Below, in pieces: positions 34,065-42,137 of a DNA stretch of 64,000 nt. The stretch covers positions 62,001 to 126,000 of the forward strand of contig QORU01000014.1 in assembly GCA_003574785.1 (NCBI GenBank), in the 5' to 3' direction. A model generated the notes under the pieces. It did not search any database. It was not told the DNA's origin and saw only the letters and a program-made list of their open reading frames with translations. The translations under genes were made by a program, and so were the position numbers. Every line of letters begins with the position of its first letter. The stretch's first letter is position 1. The DNA is from Taklimakanibacter deserti (GTDB lineage: Bacteria > Pseudomonadota > Alphaproteobacteria > Rhizobiales > Aestuariivirgaceae).

Positions 34065-34831
34065 GTCCGATCGTCAAACTTACCGATGTGCACAAGAGCT
34101 TCGGTCCGCTGACCGTTCTCGATGGCCTCAATATGGAAGTGGCGCAAGGCGAGAAGGTAGCGCTGATCGGTCCGAGCGGTTCGGGCAAGTCGACCGTGCT
34201 GCGCACGATCATGACGCTTGAGCGCATCAATGGCGGGGAGATCGAGATCGATGGCGAGCCGCTCTGGCATATGAAAAAGGGCGACAGGCTGGTGCCGGCC
34301 AATGAAGCGCATCTGCGCAAGATGCGCTCTAAGGTCGGCATGGTCTTCCAGCAGTTCAACCTCTTCCCCCACTGGACGGTGCTGAAGAATGTCATGAACC
34401 CGGTCTGCTCCGTGCTCGGCCTCCCTGCCAAGGAAGCCAAAGCGCGGGCGGAGGAGCTCCTGGCGCTTGTCGGGCTCAAGGACAAGCATCACGAATATCC
34501 GGGCCGGCTCTCGGGCGGGCAGCAGCAACGTGTCGCAATCGCACGCGCGCTGGCGCTCCGGCCACGCATCATGCTGTTCGACGAGGTAACATCAGCGCTT
34601 GATCCTGAGCTTGTCGGTGAGGTGCTCAATGTCCTCAGAATGCTGGCCCACGAGCATGATCTGACGATGATCATGGTGACCCACCAGATGGGCTTTGCCC
34701 GCGAGATCGCCGATCGCGTGTTGTTTTTCGAGAACGGGCGCATCGCCGAGGCAGGCAAGCCTGAGAAAGTATTCACCCGGCCCGACAGCGAGCGCACACG
34801 CGCGTTCCTCAATGCCGTATTGCAGGGATAA
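34061..34831 (+). CDS. ehuA: EhuA-like amino-acid ABC transporter ATP-binding protein
   Basis: This is a 256-residue ATPase with a complete set of motifs: Walker A GPSGSGKST at 37-45, Q-loop FQQFNLFPH, signature LSGGQQQR, Walker B IMLFDEVTSALD and switch His (VTHQM). It closely resembles GlnQ/EhuA. It drives the two permeases encoded just upstream and is followed seven bases later by a small gene of unknown function. Confidence 0.93.
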   Translation: MSPIVKLTDVHKSFGPLTVLDGLNMEVAQGEKVALIGPSGSGKSTVLRTIMTLERINGGEIEIDGEPLWHMKKGDRLVPANEAHLRKMRSKVGMVFQQFNLFPHWTVLKNVMNPVCSVLGLPAKEAKARAEELLALVGLKDKHHEYPGRLSGGQQQRVAIARALALRPRIMLFDEVTSALDPELVGEVLNVLRMLAHEHDLTMIMVTHQMGFAREIADRVLFFENGRIAEAGKPEKVFTRPDSERTRAFLNAVLQG

Positions 34832-34838
34832 GAACAGC

Positions 34839-35054
34839 ATGAAGCCTGATCAAGCTGACGACGGCATGCCCGGACTGCAAGGTTTGGGCAGAACCGACTG
34901 GCTGTCACCAGCCACCGCTCTTTTGGCGCGTCAGACCAATGATCTCGTGCGGGAATTGGCGGCGCAAGAGATGGAGCCGGACCTCTCGGCTTCCGATTTC
35001 ACCAAGCTGCTGATCGAAGCGGCGCAAAAGGCGGAGGCCGAGGCAAATGCTTGA
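34839..35054 (+). CDS. Small hypothetical protein upstream of the amidase
   Basis: This 71-residue protein starts at ATG 34839, seven bases after the ATPase stop, and its TGA overlaps the amidase ATG by eight bases. The predicted chain is acidic and mostly helical (ATALLARQTNDLVRELAAQ). I do not recognise a family. Small partner subunits such as GatC and AtzG precede amidases of the same type in other systems, and this gene occupies the same place, but I see no convincing sequence similarity to either. The overlap and lack of competing frames support it as a real gene. Confidence 0.6.
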   Translation: MKPDQADDGMPGLQGLGRTDWLSPATALLARQTNDLVRELAAQEMEPDLSASDFTKLLIEAAQKAEAEANA

Positions 35055-36441
35055 GCTCGAGCTCTGTGACCTGGCGGCTTTGCTCGCGGCCGGCGATGTG
35101 AGCGCGCGGGACGCGACGCAAACTAGCCTTGACGCCCTCGAAACGACTGGGCGCAAGTTGAACTGCACTGTCGCGACATATCGCGATGAGGCGATGGAGG
35201 CGGCCGAAAGGGCCGACAAGGATCGCGCCCGCGGGGCGAGCCGCGGCCCCTTGCACGGTGTGCCGATGGCGCACAAGGATGCGTTCGATGTTGCGGGCCG
35301 CATCGTGGCGGCGGGCTCGAAAGTGAGAGCCAATTACCGCGCGATAGGCACGGCCAGCGCCATCAGCAAGCTGGAGCAGGCGGGGGCGATCAATCTCGGC
35401 AGCCTGCATATGTCGGAGCTCTGCCTCAGCCCGACCGGCTACAACGCGCATCTGGGCTATTGCCGCAACCCATGGAACACGGACTTCATCACCGGCGGAT
35501 CATCGAGCGGCTCGGCCGCCGCGGTCGGCGGAAGACTTGTGCCGGCATCACTGGGCTCTGATACCGGCGGATCGGCCCGCGCGCCGGCCGGCGCCTGCGG
35601 CATCACCACCATCAAGCCGACTTATTCCCTCATTGCCAAGGATCGGGTCCTGCCGCTGGCCTCATCGCTCGATTGCATCAGCCCGATGGCGCACAGTGCG
35701 GCCGATTGCGCGCTGCTGCTCGATGTCATTGCCGGACCGGATGTGTCCGATCCGGTGACACTGCATGCGCCGCATGTGAATTATTCGGCGGCGATCAGGC
35801 GGCCATGGAAAGCGCCAATCATCGGTGTCCTTCCTCAATCCTTGCTCGCGCGTGTCGATGCCGAGATTCTGGCCATCCTTGAGCGCAGCCAGGCGGTCTT
35901 CAGAGATCTGGGGGCACGGATCGTCGAGGCCGACATCGACGCGTTCGAGCCTGTCAATGTGCTGAACCGCACCGTGCTGGTGGTCGAGGCTTCGACCCAG
36001 CACCGGCGCGAAGTGGCCGAGCGGCCCGAGGACTTCTCGCCTCATGTGCTGAGCCGGCTGCAGACCGGCCTGCATTTGCCCGCGACACGCTACGCTGAGG
36101 CATTGACGCTGCGCGGCAAGATCGCGAGACGCTTCGTCGAGCGGGCTTTCGCCAAAGCGGATCTGCTGCTTCTGCCCTGCATTCCGGTTCCCGTTCCTTC
36201 GATCGCTGAGGATAAGGAAGGCGAGGCCGGAACCGGCGCCAGCGACATCATGGACTTCACGCGCGCGATGAATTATCTGGGACTGCCCGCGGCCAGCATT
36301 CCGGCGGGCTTCACCGCCAGCGGCTTGCCGGCGAGCTTCCAGCTCATCGGTCGGCATTTTGCCGAAGCGGGCGTGCTCACGGCGGCTCACGCCTATCAAC
36401 GCGTCACCGACTGGCACAAGCGACAGCCCTCGCTGGGCTAG
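35047..36441 (+). CDS. Amidase signature family hydrolase (GatA/AtzE-like)
   Basis: This 464-residue amidase has the Ser-cisSer-Lys triad: Lys77 (MAHKDAF), Ser152 (GGSSSGS) and nucleophile Ser176 (SDTGGSARAP). It is the last gene of the transporter operon and would hydrolyse an imported amide in the cytoplasm. It has no signal peptide. The stop overlaps the convergent LysR stop by four bases. The small upstream gene could be a partner subunit. The substrate cannot be told from the sequence; indole-acetamide, carboxybiuret and peptide amides are known for relatives. Confidence 0.88.
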   Translation: MLELELCDLAALLAAGDVSARDATQTSLDALETTGRKLNCTVATYRDEAMEAAERADKDRARGASRGPLHGVPMAHKDAFDVAGRIVAAGSKVRANYRAIGTASAISKLEQAGAINLGSLHMSELCLSPTGYNAHLGYCRNPWNTDFITGGSSSGSAAAVGGRLVPASLGSDTGGSARAPAGACGITTIKPTYSLIAKDRVLPLASSLDCISPMAHSAADCALLLDVIAGPDVSDPVTLHAPHVNYSAAIRRPWKAPIIGVLPQSLLARVDAEILAILERSQAVFRDLGARIVEADIDAFEPVNVLNRTVLVVEASTQHRREVAERPEDFSPHVLSRLQTGLHLPATRYAEALTLRGKIARRFVERAFAKADLLLLPCIPVPVPSIAEDKEGEAGTGASDIMDFTRAMNYLGLPAASIPAGFTASGLPASFQLIGRHFAEAGVLTAAHAYQRVTDWHKRQPSLG

Positions 36442-37316
36442 ATCAGCCGGAGAAATTTCTCGACCAGCGGCGATTGCCGGCGCGAATCCCACAAGACCCA
36501 GGCGGCAATCGTTGCCTTCGGCTGCTTGAGGGGGCGGATCGCGACATCCTTATGCGCAAGGTGGGCCAGCGCGCGCGGAATGATGGCAATCCCGACGCCC
36601 GCCGCGACCAGGCCGAGCATCGTCGTATTGGCATTGGCAAGCTGGCTGACGCGCGGCTCATAGCCGGCACTGCGGCACAGTTCGAGCACGATCTGCGGCA
36701 GCACGACGCCCATTTTGTCGCCATAGAAGACGAAGGGCTCGTCCGCTAATTGCTCGATCGAGATGACGCGGCGCTTGCCGAGCGCGTGATCGGCGCGCAG
36801 TGCCACGACCAGAGGCTCCTCGGTGATCAGCCGCGAGACAATGCCCGCCGGCAGGATCGGGGCGGTGATGCTGCGCACCACGGCGATGTCGGCGCGCTCC
36901 TCGGCAAGAGCGATGATCTGCTCGCGGCTTTCGAGCTCGTTGAGGATGAGGCTGACCCCGCTGTTCTTCTCGCGATAGGTCCGGATCGCCTTGGCGATTT
37001 CCGGAAGCAGCGGTGCCGAAGGGAAAAAGCCGATGCGCAATTCGCCCAATTCGCCGAGCTCGGCTTTCCGCGCAACTTCGGCCGCGTGCTCTGCCTGCGC
37101 GATCGCAGCGCGCGCCTCGGGCAGGAACAAGCGGCCGGCCTGGGTCAGCGCGACGCGCTTGTTGGTGCGCTCGAAGAGTTCGGTGCCGAGCTCCAGTTCG
37201 AGAAGCCTTATCTGCTGGCTGAGCGGCGGCTGCGAAATATTCAGGCGCTCCGCCGCGCGGCGGAAATGCAGTTCCTCGGCGACGGCCACGAAATAACGGA
37301 AATGACGAAGTTCCAT
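36438..37316 (-). CDS. LysR-family regulator divergent from hyuB
   Basis: This 292-residue LysR regulator has the N-terminal winged helix (RHFRYFVAVAEELHFRRAAERL, here split RHFRYFVAVAEELHF and RRAAERLNISQPPLSQQI) and a substrate-binding domain (LRIGFFPSAPLLPEI). It resembles the BenM/CatM branch that responds to small acids. It is divergent from the hyuB-hyuA-phzF-flavoprotein operon and is the likely activator for it, with the palindrome at 37348 between them. It converges with the amidase on its other side. Confidence 0.9.
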   Translation of the reverse strand: MELRHFRYFVAVAEELHFRRAAERLNISQPPLSQQIRLLELELGTELFERTNKRVALTQAGRLFLPEARAAIAQAEHAAEVARKAELGELGELRIGFFPSAPLLPEIAKAIRTYREKNSGVSLILNELESREQIIALAEERADIAVVRSITAPILPAGIVSRLITEEPLVVALRADHALGKRRVISIEQLADEPFVFYGDKMGVVLPQIVLELCRSAGYEPRVSQLANANTTMLGLVAAGVGIAIIPRALAHLAHKDVAIRPLKQPKATIAAWVLWDSRRQSPLVEKFLRLI

Positions 37317-37347
37317 ATGCAGAACATATCATAGCGGTCGTAACATG

Positions 37348-37359
37348 TATTGTACAATA
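37348..37359. promoter_or_regulatory. Perfect palindrome TATTGTACAATA in the LysR/hyuB divergon
   Basis: A 12-base perfect palindrome sits 32 bases from the LysR start and 53 bases from hyuB. It shares TTGT and ACAA half-sites with the operators of region 2 but has no central spacer bases. It could be a site for the adjacent LysR protein, or for the GntR regulator at 17591. The rest of this 95-base intergenic region shows no other clear signal. Confidence 0.5.
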
Positions 37360-37411
37360 TCAATGGGGTGAAGCACTCTCGGGAGCATCAGAGCCTTCCC
37401 GGAGATTTGCG

Positions 37412-39067
37412 ATGCTCGACAGCCCGACCAAAACCTTCGACCCGATCTCGCTCGAGATCTACTGGAGCCGGCTGATCTCGATCGCTGACGAGGCCGCGAC
37501 CAGTCTGGTCCGGACGGCCTTCTCCACCATCGTGCGCGAGTCGAACGACTACGCAACCGTCATCATGGACCGCAATGGCGACAGCATCTGCGAGAACACC
37601 GGCGGCATCGCGTCCTTCTCTTGCATCCTCCCGCGCACCACCAAGGCGTTCCTCGAAAAATATCCGATCGAGACATGGCGCCCTGGCGATGCCGCCATCA
37701 CCAACGATCCGTGGCTGGCGACCGGCCATTTGCCTGATTTCACCGTCGTCTCGCCGATCTTCCATGACGGGCGGCTCGTCGGCTTCGCCGGATCGATCGC
37801 GCATTCCCCGGATGTCGGCGGCGCGCTGTGGTCGGCCGATTGCCACGAGATCTTCGAGGAAGGGATCCGCATCCTGCCGAGCCGGTTGCTGCGCGCCGGC
37901 GAATGGAACGAGACGCTGCTTGATGTGCTTCTCGGCAATGTTCGCGTGCCCGACCAGGTGTTCGGTGATCTCGGCGCCCAAGTCGTCGCCAATGACGTGG
38001 CGGCGCGGCGTGTGGTCGAGTTCCTGAAAGACACGAAGCTCCCTGACCTTCAGGCGCTTGCAGCGATCCTGCATGAGCGCGCGGACACCGCGATGCGGCG
38101 CGCCATTGCCGTGGTGCCCGACGGCATCTATCGCGCGACACTGGAAGCAGATGGCTTCGATGACAACATCACCCGCATCGTTTGTGCCGTGACGGTCGCC
38201 GGCGAACGCATGCATATCGACTATGCGGGCACCTCGCCGCAGCTCAATCGCGGCATCAATTGCGTGATGAAATACACGCATGCCTATTCCGTCTATCCGA
38301 TCAAATGCGCGCTCGATCCGCTGTCGCCGCGCAATGAAGGATCGTATCAGGCGATCACGGTGGCCGCACCCGAACGCTCGATCCTCAACCCGGTCTTTCC
38401 GGCGCCCTGCAGCGCCCGCCAGCTCACCGGACATCTGCTGGCGGGCGTCATCTATCAGGCACTGGCCGATGTATTGCCCGACAAAGTGATCGCCGAGAGT
38501 GGTGGTGCGCCGACCATGCGCGCGTTGTTCAGCGGCGTGCGCCGCGACGGGTCGCCCTTCTCGCAAGTGCTGTTCGCGAGCGGCGGCATGGGCGCGACAC
38601 CGGTGAAGGATGGTCTCTCGACGACGGCTTTCCCCACCAATGTCGGCGCGGGCAGCATCGAGGCCTATGAAAGCGTGGCGCCCCTGCTCGTATGGAAGAA
38701 GCAGTTCCTGACCGACAGCGGCGGCGCCGGGAAGTACCGCGGCGGGCTCGGCCAGGAGGTCGAGATCGAATTGCGCACACCGGGCGCCGCCCGGCTCTCG
38801 CTGCTCTCCGACCGGCACGACCATCCTGCCTCCGGGATGCTGGGCGGTCTTGCCGGTGCGCCCTCGCTGATCGTCTTCGAGGACGGCACGAAACCTCATC
38901 CCAAGTCGCGCAGCATCGTTCAGTCCGGCCGTCGTGTTCTGCTCCATTATGCCGGGGGAGGCGGCTATGGCGATCCGAAGACGCGTGACCGCGATGCGGT
39001 GCGGGCGGACATCGCCGATGGCTACATATCGCAAGCAGCGGCACGCCAGCTTTACGGGATGGAGTGA
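37412..39067 (+). CDS. hyuB: Hydantoinase B/oxoprolinase family subunit (HyuB)
   Basis: This 551-residue HyuB subunit of an ATP-dependent hydantoinase/oxoprolinase/acetophenone-carboxylase-type enzyme starts at ATG 37412 behind GGAG. Family motifs include LVRTAFSTIVRESNDYATVI, the NDPWLATGHLPDFTVVSP metal/substrate region, and SGGAGKYRGGLGQEVEI-like text near the C terminus (DSGGAGKYRGGLG). It pairs with HyuA six bases downstream. The enzyme hydrolyses or carboxylates a cyclic amide, lactam or ketone at the cost of ATP. Confidence 0.9.
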   Translation: MLDSPTKTFDPISLEIYWSRLISIADEAATSLVRTAFSTIVRESNDYATVIMDRNGDSICENTGGIASFSCILPRTTKAFLEKYPIETWRPGDAAITNDPWLATGHLPDFTVVSPIFHDGRLVGFAGSIAHSPDVGGALWSADCHEIFEEGIRILPSRLLRAGEWNETLLDVLLGNVRVPDQVFGDLGAQVVANDVAARRVVEFLKDTKLPDLQALAAILHERADTAMRRAIAVVPDGIYRATLEADGFDDNITRIVCAVTVAGERMHIDYAGTSPQLNRGINCVMKYTHAYSVYPIKCALDPLSPRNEGSYQAITVAAPERSILNPVFPAPCSARQLTGHLLAGVIYQALADVLPDKVIAESGGAPTMRALFSGVRRDGSPFSQVLFASGGMGATPVKDGLSTTAFPTNVGAGSIEAYESVAPLLVWKKQFLTDSGGAGKYRGGLGQEVEIELRTPGAARLSLLSDRHDHPASGMLGGLAGAPSLIVFEDGTKPHPKSRSIVQSGRRVLLHYAGGGGYGDPKTRDRDAVRADIADGYISQAAARQLYGME

Positions 39068-39072
39068 CGAAT

Positions 39073-41175
39073 ATGGCCAAAGAAGTACGTTCCACGCGCA
39101 TTGGCGTTGATGTCGGGGGCACTTTCACCGACCTCGTGCTGCATGATCCGGTGCGCAAGCTGGCACTCACCGGCAAGCTCCTCACCACGCCGGAAGATCC
39201 GAGCGTCGCCATTGTCAGCGGTATTACCCGCGTCCTGGGTGAGGCGGGCCTCATGCCCGCCGACCTGCACAGCGTGGTGCATGGCACGACCCTGGTGACG
39301 AACACGATCATCGAGCGGACCGGAGCAACGGTCGGCTTGATCACGACGCAAGGCTTCCGCGATACGATCGAGATCGGCCGCGAGACGCGTTATGACCTCT
39401 ATGATCTGTTCCTCGAGCGCCCACCAGTGATCGTGCCGCGCTCGCGCCGGCTCGAAGTGGCAGAGCGGGTGAGCGTCGACGGCGCAGTCCTGGTCAAGCT
39501 CGACGAGCATGCGGTTGCCGATGCCTCGCGCCGGCTGGTCGAAGAGGGAGGCGCCGAGGCGCTCGCCATTTCCTTCATGCACTCCTATGGCTCGCCGGCG
39601 CATGAGCGGCGCGCGGCCGAGATCGTGCGCAATCTCTACCCCTCGCTGCCGCTCAGCCTGTCATCGGAAGTGGCGCCCGAGATCCGCGAATTCGAGCGGA
39701 CGACGACCGCCTGCGCCAATGCTTATGTGCAGCCCTTGATGCATCGCTATATCGACAAGCTCGAAGCCAAGCTCGAGTCGCTGGGCTTTGCCGGCCGGCT
39801 CTATATCATGCTGTCGAGCGGCGGCATCACGACACCGCGCGACGCTAGGGACTTTCCGATCCGGCTGATCGAGTCGGGTCCGGCGGCGGGGGCGATGGCG
39901 GCGTCATTCATCGCGAAGACCGCGGGCATCGACAGGGTGATCTCCTTCGACATGGGCGGCACGACCGCTAAGATCTGTCTCGTCGAGGACGGGAGGCCCG
40001 ATCACAAATTTGACTTCGAGGCTGGCCGCGTGCGCCGTTTCCAGAAGGGCTCCGGCATGCCGCTCAAGGTCTCGGTCGTCGACATGATCGAGATCGGCGC
40101 GGGTGGCGGCAGCCTTGCCCGCATCGATCCAGCCTCGCGGCTCCTGAAAGTCGGGCCGCGCAGCGCCGGCTCGGTGCCAGGTCCCGTCTGCTATGGCAGA
40201 GGCGGCGAGCAGCCCACGGTCACCGATGCGGATCTGGTGCTCGGCCGGCTTGATCCCGACTATTTCCTGGGGGGCGAGCTTTCACTCGACGTCGCTCGCG
40301 TGCGCAAGGCCTTCGCCGGGAAGATCTCGGCGGCGATCGGCATTGGCGAAGAGGAATCGGCGCTCGGCGTCCAGCGTATCGTCGATGAGATGATGGCGGC
40401 AGCAACCCGCATGCATCTGGCCGAGAAGGGCAAGGACCCGCGCGAATATACGCTCATTGCTTTTGGCGGAGCTGGGCCGGTCCATGCCTTCAATCTTGCG
40501 AGGCTTCTCAAAGTGAAGAAGATCGTCGTGCCGCTTGGTGCCGGCGTCGCCTCAGCCCTTGGCTTCCTGGTGGCCCCGCCCGCGACCGATATGGTGCGCT
40601 CGCATGTGGCTCGGCTCGACCGTGTCGACTGGGCGGTGGTCAACGCTCACTTTGCGGAAATGAAGGCCGAGGGTCTGCGGCTCCTCACCGAGGCTGGCGC
40701 CGAGCCTGAGACCATCTCCTTCCGGCCGACGGCTGAGATGCGGCATACGGGGCAAGGTTTTGAGATCTCGCTCGACCTGCCGTCACTCGTTCTCTCTGAT
40801 GCCGATCTCGACGTCATCCGGGCCAACTTCTTCGAAAGTTACCGGATGCAGTTTGGCCGCGCGCTCGAGAACAATCCGATCGAAGCAGTGAATTGGCGCC
40901 TGTCCTGCACGGCGCCAAGCATCGACATCGACATCAGCGAGGGCCACAAGCAAACGAAGGCGAGCCTCACCGCCGCACGCCGTGAGACGCGAAAAGTGCT
41001 ATTCGAGGGGGAAGGATGGAAAGACTGCGCGGTCTATGATCGCTATTTGCTTCCCCCCGGGACAGCCTTCGCCGGTCCGGCTCTCGTCGAAGAGCGCGAG
41101 TCGACTTGCGTCATTGGGCCCGATGCGCAGGCCCGGATCGATGCCTCATTCAATCTCGTGATCGAAATGGATTGA
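39073..41175 (+). CDS. hyuA: Hydantoinase A/oxoprolinase family subunit (HyuA)
   Basis: This is a 700-residue HyuA subunit with the N-terminal actin-like/ATPase fold (IGVDVGGTFTDLVL), the conserved stretch HGTTLVTNTIIERTGA and the phosphate-binding SFDMGGTTAKICLVEDG, followed by GGGSLARID. ATG 39073 was preferred to GTG 39064 because GGAG lies eight bases before it. With HyuB it forms an ATP-dependent ring-opening amidohydrolase. Downstream is a PhzF-like isomerase. Substrates of relatives include 5-oxoproline, N-methylhydantoin, hydantoins, caprolactam and acetone; the actual one here is open. Confidence 0.9.
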   Translation: MAKEVRSTRIGVDVGGTFTDLVLHDPVRKLALTGKLLTTPEDPSVAIVSGITRVLGEAGLMPADLHSVVHGTTLVTNTIIERTGATVGLITTQGFRDTIEIGRETRYDLYDLFLERPPVIVPRSRRLEVAERVSVDGAVLVKLDEHAVADASRRLVEEGGAEALAISFMHSYGSPAHERRAAEIVRNLYPSLPLSLSSEVAPEIREFERTTTACANAYVQPLMHRYIDKLEAKLESLGFAGRLYIMLSSGGITTPRDARDFPIRLIESGPAAGAMAASFIAKTAGIDRVISFDMGGTTAKICLVEDGRPDHKFDFEAGRVRRFQKGSGMPLKVSVVDMIEIGAGGGSLARIDPASRLLKVGPRSAGSVPGPVCYGRGGEQPTVTDADLVLGRLDPDYFLGGELSLDVARVRKAFAGKISAAIGIGEEESALGVQRIVDEMMAAATRMHLAEKGKDPREYTLIAFGGAGPVHAFNLARLLKVKKIVVPLGAGVASALGFLVAPPATDMVRSHVARLDRVDWAVVNAHFAEMKAEGLRLLTEAGAEPETISFRPTAEMRHTGQGFEISLDLPSLVLSDADLDVIRANFFESYRMQFGRALENNPIEAVNWRLSCTAPSIDIDISEGHKQTKASLTAARRETRKVLFEGEGWKDCAVYDRYLLPPGTAFAGPALVEERESTCVIGPDAQARIDASFNLVIEMD

Positions 41176-41214
41176 GGGGGCTGCGTATCGGGCGGGCTTG
41201 GTGAAAGGTTGAAC

Positions 41215-42126
41215 ATGACCAAGGATGGAACGCTTCCTTTCTATCTCGTCGATGTTTTTGCGGTCGAACCGCTGACGGGCAATCCGCTTTCGGTTGTTGA
41301 TGGCGGAGCGGACTTGCCCCTGGAAGTCTTCCGGCGCATCGCGCGGGAATTCAACCAGTCGGAAACCACCTTCGTGCTTCCACCCACGCGGCCAGGTGCA
41401 GATTGGCGGTTGCGCTCCTTCTCGACAGAGGGAGTTGAGGTGTTCGGCGCCGGCGGACACAACACGCTTGGCGCATGGTGGTGGCTGGCGGAGTCGGGCA
41501 GGTTGACGCTCTCAGAGGGCGGGACAGGTTTCCATCAGGAGATCGGCGATCGCGTTCTGCCACTGTCGATATCGGCAGCCGGCGGAAAGCCCGAGAACAT
41601 CATCATGGACCAGGAAGCCGCTGTCGCACACAAGCGGCTCGAGAATGTCGAAGCCCTGGCAGCCGCACTGGGTCTCGCCGCAGAGGATATTGTTCAGGCG
41701 AAGGTCCCGGCCCAGGTTGTCTCGACCGGGGCGGAGCATTTATTGGTGCCGATCAGAGATCGCGAGACAGTCGATCGCATCAAGCCGGACACGAAAGCCC
41801 TGCTCTCGGTGCTCCAGAGCGTGGCCGGTGAGGGCTGCTATGTGTTCAGCCTGGACACCCGGCTGGCGGACACAACCGCCTATGCGCGGTTCTTCAATCC
41901 GACGATTGGCATCCTCGAGGATCCAGCCACGGGCACGGCAGCGGGTCCGTTGGCCTATCACCTCGTTTCTCATGGTCTCGCACGTCCTGGGAAAATCAGG
42001 ATAGAGCAAGGCACTGCCATGGGTCGCCCCAGCATCATTCAGGCCGACATTCACGGCAGCTCGGTCAAGATCCACGGTCGTGGTGTCATATCTGCCAGTG
42101 GCAAGCTGCGGTTCAGGACGAAATAG
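41215..42126 (+). CDS. PhzF-family isomerase/epimerase
   Basis: This 303-residue two-domain PhzF-fold protein starts at ATG 41215 (AAAGG before it); a TTG six bases earlier is in frame but poorly placed. The catalytic Glu region is NQSETTFVL; GAGGHNTLG and DPATGTAAGPL are the phenazine-biosynthesis-like signatures. PhzF relatives are isomerases that move hydrogens in small acids. It lies between HyuA and a flavoprotein in one operon, suggesting an isomerisation between ring opening and oxidation. Confidence 0.87.
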   Translation: MTKDGTLPFYLVDVFAVEPLTGNPLSVVDGGADLPLEVFRRIAREFNQSETTFVLPPTRPGADWRLRSFSTEGVEVFGAGGHNTLGAWWWLAESGRLTLSEGGTGFHQEIGDRVLPLSISAAGGKPENIIMDQEAAVAHKRLENVEALAAALGLAAEDIVQAKVPAQVVSTGAEHLLVPIRDRETVDRIKPDTKALLSVLQSVAGEGCYVFSLDTRLADTTAYARFFNPTIGILEDPATGTAAGPLAYHLVSHGLARPGKIRIEQGTAMGRPSIIQADIHGSSVKIHGRGVISASGKLRFRTK

Positions 42127-42137
42127 CCGGAGGAAGC

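Noticed and set aside
19312..34831. Calling the region an ectoine uptake and degradation locus
   Set aside because: EhuB-like binding proteins, EhuCDA-like transporter and a DoeA-like M24 protein fit, but DoeB, DoeC, DoeD and EutABC homologues are absent, and the catabolic operon points elsewhere.
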